In this document: positions 39,664-48,300 of the stretch, piece after piece
Position numbering within the stretch: position 1 is the stretch's first letter
Layout of the letters: each line of letters starts with the position of its first letter
DNA from: JAKFDK01 sp036676195
GTDB lineage: Bacteria > Bacillota > Sulfobacillia > Symbiobacteriales > ZC4RG38
Assembly (NCBI GenBank): GCA_036676195.1
Contig: JAKFDK010000044.1
Location: 15,198 to 79,197 of the forward strand
DNA length: 64,000 nucleotides
Direction: 5' to 3'
Made by a program: the position numbers and the translations under genes
Notes under the pieces: generated by a model
The model's database searches: none
What the model was told of the DNA's origin: nothing
What the model saw: the letters and a program-made list of their open reading frames with translations, nothing else

Positions 39664-41678
39664 CCGGAATCCTTCTGATCACAGGCGCCCTGCTCATTGC
39701 CAAAGAGTACCCGTTGACCCACGCAGACTGGCTGCGCCTGTCGCCGTTTATCATCCTTGGTATCTTGTCGGAGGTGTTGCCACTCATCCTTCCGAATGGT
39801 ACCGAGTTATCGCTGGCACCGGCAGTGATTTTTGCCAGTATGCTGGTATCCGACCCCCTGGTAGGTCCCTGGGTCACGGTCCCGGTATTGGTGGCCTCCT
39901 CCCTTTACCGGCGTCACCTGGCCACCTGGTCGGCGCTGTATCACCTGGGCCGACATGCCCTGGCGGCTGCACTGGCTGGTTTGCTAACCGACCGGCTGGT
40001 CACTCCCGGCCAATCTATGGCACTGGTTTTCTCTGAGCGTGTAGTGAGCATGGCGCTGATCATCGCGCTGACTGACATGCTCGCTGAAGTGTGGCACAAC
40101 TATCTCGTGACCGGATCATTCCCCCGGGCGCGGCTCAGGGCAGAAATAATAGGCTTTGCCGCTACCCATCTCTACTCCCTTGGTGCGGCCGTCGCCATTG
40201 GTTTGGGTTACTTAAGGGCGGGGACCCTGCCGCTGGTTATCCTGGCCGCCGCGCTCTGGTGGTCACGGCATCTGGCCGGCCTGCTCCTGAAGGCCAAACG
40301 CAGTCACCGGGTCGTGCTCGCCACAGTGGTCCATAGCCTTGGAGAAAGGGTGGGCCACCCGGACTCCCACGCTGCCGAAGCCGGGCAACTGGCGCGGATG
40401 GTGGCCAGGCAGCTCAGGCTGAGTGAACCGCAACAGGAAATGGCGGAGACGGCAGGACTGTTGCACGACATCGGCGAGGCCCACGTGCCGGTTGCCATTA
40501 TCCGCAAGGTCTATTCGGGAAAGGTGCTGACTCTGCAGGAGGCCAGGGAATACCAGAACCATGTGAAGTACGGGCACCATATGCTCCGCCATACTCAGAT
40601 GCTTCCCATGGTTGCGCAGGCGATCTTGCACCACCATGAGCGGTGGGACGGGTCCGGGTATCCCGGCGCCCTCTCCGGTACGGACATTCCGCTGCTGGCC
40701 CGCATTATCGGCGGCGTGGAAGCCTACTTGATGGCCTGTACCCAGAAAGACACCCCGGACAGGCTGCTGAACAGGTTATCCGGCACCAGCATCGACCCGG
40801 CGGTAGCCGCTGCGCTGCGTGAGGTCATCCCTACCCTGAAACCGCTGCCTACGCCGGCGTCCAGCCCGGTTGCCCCGCAGGAGCCGTCCGCTATACTGGA
40901 CTGTATTGACATTTCCCAGGTACTGCTGTGGTCTGCCGATACCCCGCAGGACCCGCTGCAACTGGCCAACTGGCCTGTGCCCATGCGTCTGACCCATAAA
41001 CTGTGCCAGCAGGTCCGGCGCCGGTCGGAACCGTGCCACAAGGTGGTTCGCCACCATGGCAAGTGGCTGCACCTGCAGGCCATTCCGGCCGGTACAACCA
41101 TCGTTACCGTAGCCACCGATGTATCTGCCCTGGCGGCCCTGGAGGGTGAACTTCGCCTGGCGGCGCTCCGAGCCTACCGGGAGTTGCTGCCCCACGCCAC
41201 CGGGGCCAAGGTGTACCTGCTGCTCAGCCATGAGGTACCGGCCATGCTGGCCGAAGGGGAACTACTGAGCACACACGGGTTGAATATCCTGACCGATCTG
41301 GCGGCTGTACGCCGAATTACCGGAGAGGTGATGGCCCCTCTTGGCCTGCCCCCGCGTCGCTGTCTGTCCACCAACCTGGCCGTGAGTGAAGCCAGTACCA
41401 ATGTGTTCAAGCATGCGGGACAGGGCCAATTTGCCGTACGGCGGACCAGCCTCGGATTACGCTTCATCATCACCGATTCCGGACCAGGTATCCCCATGGG
41501 AAATTTGCCCAAGGTGCTGCTGCAACCCGGTTTCTCCACCCAGGTTTCCCTGGGACGGGGGTTTTCGGTTATTCAGCAGAACATGGATCGGATCTACCTG
41601 GCGACCGATTCCCACGGTACCACGCTCCTGTTGGACCTGTATCTGCCAGCCCTGGACACACGGTGCAGTTCCAATTAG
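39636..41678 (+). CDS. Membrane HD-GYP protein fused to an anti-sigma-type serine kinase (copy 2)
   Basis: This is a paralogue of the protein at 36289, with 680 residues and the same order of parts: a multi-span N-terminus (about 1-220), HD-GYP with His277-Asp278 (LLHDIGEAHVP) and HHHERWDGSGYP, a linker, and a C-terminal HATPase with VSEASTNVFKHAG (Asn589), TDSGPGIP and LGRGFSV. All key residues of both catalytic domains look intact. The ATG lies inside the end of the PP2C gene behind GAGGGGG. The two copies are divergent in sequence outside the motifs, so this is an old duplication. Confidence 0.87.
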   Translation: MFRRWLFRLTGILLITGALLIAKEYPLTHADWLRLSPFIILGILSEVLPLILPNGTELSLAPAVIFASMLVSDPLVGPWVTVPVLVASSLYRRHLATWSALYHLGRHALAAALAGLLTDRLVTPGQSMALVFSERVVSMALIIALTDMLAEVWHNYLVTGSFPRARLRAEIIGFAATHLYSLGAAVAIGLGYLRAGTLPLVILAAALWWSRHLAGLLLKAKRSHRVVLATVVHSLGERVGHPDSHAAEAGQLARMVARQLRLSEPQQEMAETAGLLHDIGEAHVPVAIIRKVYSGKVLTLQEAREYQNHVKYGHHMLRHTQMLPMVAQAILHHHERWDGSGYPGALSGTDIPLLARIIGGVEAYLMACTQKDTPDRLLNRLSGTSIDPAVAAALREVIPTLKPLPTPASSPVAPQEPSAILDCIDISQVLLWSADTPQDPLQLANWPVPMRLTHKLCQQVRRRSEPCHKVVRHHGKWLHLQAIPAGTTIVTVATDVSALAALEGELRLAALRAYRELLPHATGAKVYLLLSHEVPAMLAEGELLSTHGLNILTDLAAVRRITGEVMAPLGLPPRRCLSTNLAVSEASTNVFKHAGQGQFAVRRTSLGLRFIITDSGPGIPMGNLPKVLLQPGFSTQVSLGRGFSVIQQNMDRIYLATDSHGTTLLLDLYLPALDTRCSSN

Positions 41679-41739
41679 GTGCCTGGACGGCGGGTCTTGC
41701 CCGGCAAGGGCGATATTTGCACAGGACGGGGGGACAAGC

Positions 41740-43203
41740 ATGGGCAGCAGAATAGGTTCTCAACTGGCCGACAAATGGGCCACTGCCCGCGCCGCCGCCG
41801 GCACCCTGTTGACCCGCAGTCACCGCCTGTACCTGATTGTAGTGGTACTGGCACTGGTTGGCCAGGTGGCCGTGTCCGACTGGTTGGTTAAGCCACACGT
41901 GGGTATCAGCGCCTGGGTCATATGGGTAGCCGCTGTGGTCATCGCTCTGTCGCCCTTGCTGCAGAACCGCTATGGTCTGAGAGCCTGGTTTACGCTGCTC
42001 GTCACCGCCATTCTATTGACACTGGGCCACTTCACGGTCGCGGTCATCGCCAACCTGGTGATAGGACTCCTTACCCCACCCAACCCCAAGGCCCGAATCA
42101 ATCATCCGGGCATGTACCTGGTGCTGCGCCAGTCCTTGTTCTGGTGCGCAGCCTGGGCATTTCTCCTGCTGCCTCCCGAACCCGGTTCCCTGATTTTCAT
42201 GGGGGTTACGGTTCTGGGGGTCAGGTTGTTAAAATACGGATGGCGCAGCGACTGGCGCATCCTGTTTGACAATGGGTCGCTGGGACTGGTGGATGTTCTG
42301 ACCGGAGCTGTCGCCATCCACTCATTCCATCTGCTTGAATGGTTTCATTTCCTGGTTCTTGCCACCACCCATGTGGCCTATCGGGTGTTACTGACGCAAT
42401 ATGTCTCTACCACCGAAGAAGCCCGGGCGCGCTGGGAACGGGAACTCCGCCTGGCGAAGGTCGTCCAGTCTAATTTGAACGGTTGTATCCCGGTGATTCA
42501 GCCGGGGTTCGAGGCATTCGGTGCCACCTATCCCGCGGCCGACGTCGGCGGCGATTATGTCGATGTGATTCCGTTGGATGATCATCGCATCGTGATGGTG
42601 CTGGGCGATGTGATGGGCAAGGGCCTGCCGGCCGCCCTGCTTATGGTGCTCCTGCGTGGGGTGGTTCGCCATCACCTTGCACACGAGTCACGCCCCGGTC
42701 CGCTTCTGACTGCAGTCAACAGCGCCCTCTATCAGGACTTTTCCGCCGTTGACTCCTTTGCCACCCTCGGCTGTGCGCTGGTCGACATCCGCCGCGGGAC
42801 AGTGACCTTTGCCAGTGCCGGTCAGGGGCCGTTAACCTGGGTGCCGCCCCAGGGTGATGCCGTGGAAATCGTGGCCAAGGGTCCGCCATTGGGCCTGCGC
42901 CTGGAGAGCGTTTATACGGATGTGGAGTGGCGCGTGCAGACAGATGACCTGTTGTTTATGGCCAGCGATGGTGTGACCGATGCCCCCAACCGGCAGGGAC
43001 AACGCTACGGACGGGCACGGCTGCGTTCAGTCGTGACCGGGAGCCGCCTGCTTCCTCTGCTGGCCCTGCCGGAACTCATCGCCCAGGACGTGTTGCACTT
43101 TGCCGACAGCCAGTCCAGAGATGACCTGAGTCTGGCCAGCCTGCGGGTCCGCAAAATCATGCATGAGACTGCTGCACTGGGGAGGGAACAGGCAAATGGA
43201 TAG
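41740..43203 (+). CDS. Membrane PP2C (SpoIIE/RsbU-type) serine phosphatase
   Basis: The 487-residue protein has a six- to eight-span N-terminal membrane module (about 25-215), a short coiled segment (ARARWERELRLAKVVQSNL), and a C-terminal SpoIIE phosphatase domain with VGGDYVDVI, GDVMGKGLPAALLM, ASDGVTDAPN and SRDDLSLA. The ATG follows GGGGGG. The membrane module resembles a receptor, so this may be the signal-sensing phosphatase, in contrast to the soluble copy upstream. Its end overlaps the FapA gene by eight bases. Confidence 0.88.
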   Translation: MGSRIGSQLADKWATARAAAGTLLTRSHRLYLIVVVLALVGQVAVSDWLVKPHVGISAWVIWVAAVVIALSPLLQNRYGLRAWFTLLVTAILLTLGHFTVAVIANLVIGLLTPPNPKARINHPGMYLVLRQSLFWCAAWAFLLLPPEPGSLIFMGVTVLGVRLLKYGWRSDWRILFDNGSLGLVDVLTGAVAIHSFHLLEWFHFLVLATTHVAYRVLLTQYVSTTEEARARWERELRLAKVVQSNLNGCIPVIQPGFEAFGATYPAADVGGDYVDVIPLDDHRIVMVLGDVMGKGLPAALLMVLLRGVVRHHLAHESRPGPLLTAVNSALYQDFSAVDSFATLGCALVDIRRGTVTFASAGQGPLTWVPPQGDAVEIVAKGPPLGLRLESVYTDVEWRVQTDDLLFMASDGVTDAPNRQGQRYGRARLRSVVTGSRLLPLLALPELIAQDVLHFADSQSRDDLSLASLRVRKIMHETAALGREQANG

Positions 43204-44851
43204 CTCGGCGGTTCTACCCAAGGGATGCATTGGGTGGCAAGGTGGGCAGGTGGTCGCCTATCCGCCGGATCCCGACGGCACCCCGGCCACGCTCTGGCCA
43301 GGCGATGGAATTGAAGTCCGGGTCGACGGTAAGGTCATTACCGAGCCAACGCCTATCTATGGCATGGAGCAGATTGATGTTAGAATTATAAAGCGACTCC
43401 TGTTTTCGGATATGGCACGCGTATGGGTGGACACTGGCGGCACAGTAGCCTTTCTACAGGTCAACCCCATGGGACGGCTGGAAGTGGCGGATCATCCCCC
43501 GTCCGCAGAATGGAAGCCCCGACTCGTCCGCCGGCTAGGTACCAGCCTGACACCGGCACAGGTGGAGGCAGAGTTGCGACGGATCGGAGTAGTGACCGGT
43601 ATGTACGCGGACGCAGTTCAGGCGGCCCTGCAGGAAGCCGATGGCGGGCCGATACCCATTACCAGGGCTGTCGAGGCGTTACAGCCTGTGCCGGGCCGCG
43701 TGGAGTGGTTGCCGGAAATCCTCGGTGCGGTGCAATCACACCTGGAATCGCCTGCATCCAGCCTGGTCATCCGGGTCAGTCCAGGACAGGCGTTTGCCCG
43801 CATCATTCCGCCAGTCCCCGGTCAGCCAGGCACCAGCGTAACCGGTGCCCCTCTGGACCCGCAACCTACACCCGCCTTTTCCGTTGTGCTGGCCCCCCTG
43901 GCAGTGGAAAAAGACACCGATAATCTACTGGTAGCCAAGCAGCCTGGGCGCCCGGTGGTCCTGGAGCACAAGGGGACCTGGGCAGTGGCGCTGATCCAGT
44001 GCGAGCTGCTGGATCGGGATGTAACCGATTCGATCCGCACCGCCAACGACCTGATTGTCTATGGTAGCGTTGTTGATGGTGCAACAATCGAGGTTGGTGG
44101 TAATCTGTTTGTCCAAGGGAATATGGTTCGGGCCACCGTCAGGGCCGGAGGCAGCATCACGGTCCGCGGCAACGTGCTCTGGTGCAACCTGCAGGCGGGG
44201 CAGCCCAGCCAGGCAGTCCAGGACTTTGTTGGCCACTGGACAGCTCTGGCCGACGGGATCGAACGAGTACTGGCCATCTGCCGGCAACTGCAGAGTTTGC
44301 CCGCCTTTCAAACTGCTGATTTGCAATATCATGGCTGGGGCTCCATCTTGCCCATGCTGGTGAAACGCCATGCCGCCAGGTTACCTGACCTGGCCAGGCA
44401 GCTAGCCGCTCAGGACCTGCCCCCGCTCATCAGAAAGGGCTTGTTAGTGCTGGCCACCGAGGCAGTGCTGAGCCAGGTTCACCGCCTTGAATTCCTGATC
44501 GCGTTACACGAAGAGATCACGCGCTTTCAGTTGCTGATCAGGGCCGTGTCGGCGCTGCCCGGTGATATCTGCACCGATTTCGCCGATCACAGCCGTCTGT
44601 CCGCCTCCCGGGATATCCTGCTAACCGGACGTGGAGCCTTTATGTGCAAACTGCAGGCCGGAGGCCGGATTGCCGCCCGCAAGGCCATCATCGGCGGTCA
44701 AACAGCCGGGATGCAACTTGCAGCGGCTGAACTGGGAAACTCGGCATCCGTAAAGACGCTGGTCGGGGTGCGGCCCGGCGCTTTGAACTGCCCGGTCATT
44801 CACCCGGGATGCGAGATTATCAACTCGCCCGCCGCGCTGGCCGACATCTAA
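43196..44851 (+). CDS. FapA family (DUF342) protein
   Basis: The 551-residue protein has the N-terminal FapA region (WLPEILGAVQSH leading to FARIIPPVPGQPGTSVTG). It then has the glycine-rich beta-solenoid: VYGSVVDGATIEVGGNLFV and RAGGSITVRGNV, with a late return at LQAGGRIAARKAIIGGQTAG. A helical segment is inserted between the solenoid halves (about 350-450). FapA proteins are linked to flagellar or polar assembly and cell-surface polymers in other bacteria, but the mechanism is unclear. Its presence inside a partner-switching operon suggests it is part of the output. GGGAGGG precedes the ATG. Confidence 0.85.
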   Translation: MDSSAVLPKGCIGWQGGQVVAYPPDPDGTPATLWPGDGIEVRVDGKVITEPTPIYGMEQIDVRIIKRLLFSDMARVWVDTGGTVAFLQVNPMGRLEVADHPPSAEWKPRLVRRLGTSLTPAQVEAELRRIGVVTGMYADAVQAALQEADGGPIPITRAVEALQPVPGRVEWLPEILGAVQSHLESPASSLVIRVSPGQAFARIIPPVPGQPGTSVTGAPLDPQPTPAFSVVLAPLAVEKDTDNLLVAKQPGRPVVLEHKGTWAVALIQCELLDRDVTDSIRTANDLIVYGSVVDGATIEVGGNLFVQGNMVRATVRAGGSITVRGNVLWCNLQAGQPSQAVQDFVGHWTALADGIERVLAICRQLQSLPAFQTADLQYHGWGSILPMLVKRHAARLPDLARQLAAQDLPPLIRKGLLVLATEAVLSQVHRLEFLIALHEEITRFQLLIRAVSALPGDICTDFADHSRLSASRDILLTGRGAFMCKLQAGGRIAARKAIIGGQTAGMQLAAAELGNSASVKTLVGVRPGALNCPVIHPGCEIINSPAALADI

Positions 44852-44869
44852 GCAAGGAGGAATGTGGCC

Positions 44870-45145
44870 ATGTCAAGTCAGGTCGCCCGCGTAACACTAC
44901 CCACGGCGATAGACATGAGTGAATGCGATCTGGTACAGCAACAGGCACTGTCCGTTGGTCAAAGTGTCAACCAGCTTATTCTCGATTGTGCCAACCTGGA
45001 GTTCGTCGATTCCACCGGGGTAAAATCACTGCTGAGCATCAAAGAACGTCTGGCCGCACGTGGGTGTCAGGTTCAGTTTGAAAATCTCCAGGAATCCATC
45101 AATGAGATCTTTGACCTCCTGGGCGTCAGGGAACTGCTGCTCTAG
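44870..45145 (+). CDS. STAS-domain anti-sigma factor antagonist (copy 2)
   Basis: The 91-residue protein is of the SpoIIAA/RsbV type, with phospho-acceptor loop FVDSTGVKSLL (Ser48) and a C-terminal FDLLGVRELLL helix. Its ATG lies nine bases after AAGGAGG; a GTG two codons earlier is too close. It is the last gene of the rightward module, 18 bases after fapA. With two kinases, two phosphatases and two antagonists, the operon can form two parallel switches or one cross-wired network. Confidence 0.92.
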   Translation: MSSQVARVTLPTAIDMSECDLVQQQALSVGQSVNQLILDCANLEFVDSTGVKSLLSIKERLAARGCQVQFENLQESINEIFDLLGVRELLL

Positions 45146-45171
45146 TAGCCCCGTTTCATCCGGTTTTTTTC

Positions 45172-45212
45172 GGCCAGGCCTTCTGCCCTTCCCGGCGGCA
45201 GACGGCCTGGCC
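45172..45212 (+). terminator. Hairpin at the end of the partner-switching operon
   Basis: Arms GGCCAGGCC (45172-45180) and GGCCTGGCC (45204-45212) are perfectly complementary, with an inner CTGCC/GGCAG continuation. There is no T-run downstream on the + strand, so termination may be inefficient or factor-dependent. Confidence 0.5.
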
Positions 45213-45351
45213 CATTGTGTCTGCCTGACAGCTCTGGTGCATTGCGTGTACACTCCATGGGGAAAATCGTAATTATCTCCCTGAATTTACAGGTAATTCA
45301 ATCCTGACTGTCCAAGAGGTGGGGTAGCCGTTTCACACGGGAGTGAACACC

Positions 45352-48300
45352 ATGCCCCACTTATTCTCCAGGGACCGGCATGTGCGGGCGGCGGGGGTGG
45401 CACTGCTCCTGGCCCTGTCCGGCCTGACTCCGGTTGCGGCGGCACAGGCCCAACCCCAGAGCAGCCGGGCCGACCAGCGTGCCATGGCCGTCTCCCGCAC
45501 CACCGCCGCACCGGCGGCGCTGGATTCCGCCGTGATCCAGCAACTGGGCTCCGGTGGCATGACCAGGTTTCTGGTCCGGTTACAGCGCCAACCTGACCCG
45601 GTCGCCGTGGCCACCCGGGTGGGCGGTGCCTTGCAGGCGGCCGGTGTCACTCCGCTGCAGCGCAAAGAGCAGGTGCGCCTGCAAGTGGTGCGCCACCTGC
45701 AGGACGTGGCCGAACAGTCCCAGGCCGGCGTGCGCCAGGCGCTGGCCGAGCTGCAAAAGCGCGGTCATGTGCAGGATTTCCGCTCCTTCTACGTAGCGAA
45801 CATCATTGCTGTAACCGGTGACCTGACGGCAGCCCGGGAACTGGCCCGCCAGGCCGGAGTAGCTGCCATTGTGCCCAACCGGGAGATCAGCCTGACCCCG
45901 CCCCTGCACGGGGCGCCGCAGGACGCCCCGCCACCCTCCCAGTGGAACCTGGAACAGATCGGCGCTCCCGAGGCCTGGGCGCTGGGGGCGGACGGGACCG
46001 GCGTGGTGGTGGCCAATATCGACACCGGTGTCGACGGCAACCACCCGGCTCTGCTCCACAAGTGGCGGGGCTATCACGCCGATGGCAGCCCTGACCCGCT
46101 GTTCAACTGGTTCGATGCCGTCGCCGGACGGCCACAGCCTTACGACGACAACGGCCATGGCACCCACACCATGGGCACAGCCGTCGGCTCCGAGCCCGAC
46201 GGCAGCAACCAGATCGGTGTGGCGCCGGGTGCCCGCTGGATTGCCGTAAAAGCCTTTACGGCCGGCGGAAGCGGAACTGACGAAAGTCTGCTGGCCGCCG
46301 GTGAGTGGATCCTGGCCCCCACCGATGCCGACGGCAACCCGCACCCGGAAATGGCCCCGGACGTGGTCAATAATTCCTGGGGCGGCGGTTCCGAAATGGA
46401 CGACTGGTACCGGGATATGGTGCGGTCGTGGCGGGCCGCCGGGATCTTCCCGGTCTTCGCCAATGGGAACTCCGGCCCCGGCGCCGGTACGGCCGGCACA
46501 CCGGGCAGTTACCCGGAGTCGTTCGCCGTAGGCGCCGTCGACAACCAGGGCCGGGTCGCCGGTTTCTCCAGCCGGGGCCCTTCGCCCTACGGCGAAATCA
46601 AGCCGGACGTGGCCGCCCCCGGTGTGAACATTCGCTCGTCAGTCCCCGGCGGACAATACGAAGAGGGCTGGAACGGCACCTCCATGGCCACCCCGCACGT
46701 GGCGGGAGCAGCCGCCCTGCTGCTTTCCGTGAATGCCTCCCTCACCGTGGACGACCTGGAAGAAATTCTGATTGCCACAGCCAACCGGGCCACCGACAAT
46801 CAATACCCCGAGTCGCCCAACAACGCTTATGGCTACGGGGTGATCAACGCCCACCAGGCCGTGGCCTCGATCATACTGGGGCGCGGCGTCCTGACCGGTC
46901 GGGTATACACCGGCGGCGATGACCTGGACGCCCCGGCTATTACCCACGTTATGCCCACGATGGGCTATGCCGGTATGGATGTGGAACTGGCTGCCGGCGT
47001 CACCGATGACGTGTCGGTCACCGGCGTCACTGCCTATGCCCGCCGGACCGGCAGCCGCTACTACACGGCTATTCCCATGGACCGTGTCTCCGGGGACTAC
47101 AAAGACGGCCTCTACCGGGCGGCCATCCCCGGCAGCCTGGTACAGTTGCCCGCCCTGGAGTACTACGTGGAAGCGGTGGACTATGGCAACAATACCACCA
47201 CCCACCCCGCCAACCGCAAGGTACCCCATCGGGTCCCGGTCAGCCTGGGCGTGGTGCCCGGCTACCACCAGGACTTTGAGGGGGACCTGTCCGGCTGGTC
47301 CCACGGCGGCGAAAGTGACCCGTGGCAGATCGGTGCGCCCACTTCGGGTCCGGGCACCGTTCCGTCCGGGCGCAACGTGGCTGCCACCAACCTGTCCGGA
47401 CCTTACCTCCCGAACACCAATGCCTACCTGCTCATGCCGCCCATTGACCTGTCCGGCGGTCCGGCGGCGGTCACCTTCAAACAGTGGTACGACCTGGAGT
47501 ACGGGTTTGATCGGGGCGAAGTGTACGCCAGCACCGACGGCAGCACCTGGACCCCGCTGCAGATGTACACTGGCAGCATTGCCGACTGGCAAAACGTTGC
47601 CGTCAATTTGAACCCCTTTGCCGGGCAACGCACCTGGCTGCTGTTCAACCTCTGGACCGACGGCTCTGTGCAACAGGCCGGCTGGTATCTGGACGATGTT
47701 CAGGTACTTGGGGCCGACCAGACGCCGCCTGGAACGGTCACCGGCCTGACCGCCGAGTTGCCGGGCGCCACCGATGTGCTGTTGCAGTGGACGGCTGCCG
47801 CAGAACCGGACGTGGACCAGTACCGGGTTTACCGGACGGCCACCAGCGGCGAAGGTTACGAACTGATCGGTCAGAGCCCCGAGCCGGGGTATGTGGACCC
47901 CACCGCCCCCCTGGGCCAGCGTGCGTATTACCGGGTCACTGCCGTGGACCTGTGGGGCAACGAAGGGGCTCCTTCGGATGAGGTCTACGTGGATATGCCG
48001 GCCTTACAGCCGGTATTTGCCGACGACATGGAGTCCGGGCCGGGCGGCTGGACCCACAGCGGTGCCGGCGACTCCTGGGCGCTGGGCACCCCCACCAGCG
48101 GTCCGGGTGCGGCGTATTCCGGAGCCAACCTGTGGGCAACCAATCTGGCCGGCTTCTACGCCAACGACGCCAACGCCCGCCTGGTCTCGCCGCCGGTGGA
48201 CCTGCAGGGAGCACTCAGCGCCCGCCTGCGCTTCTGGGAGTGGCGGGATCTGGAGAACAGCTTCGATTTCGGACATGTGGAGGTCTCCGTCAACGACGGC

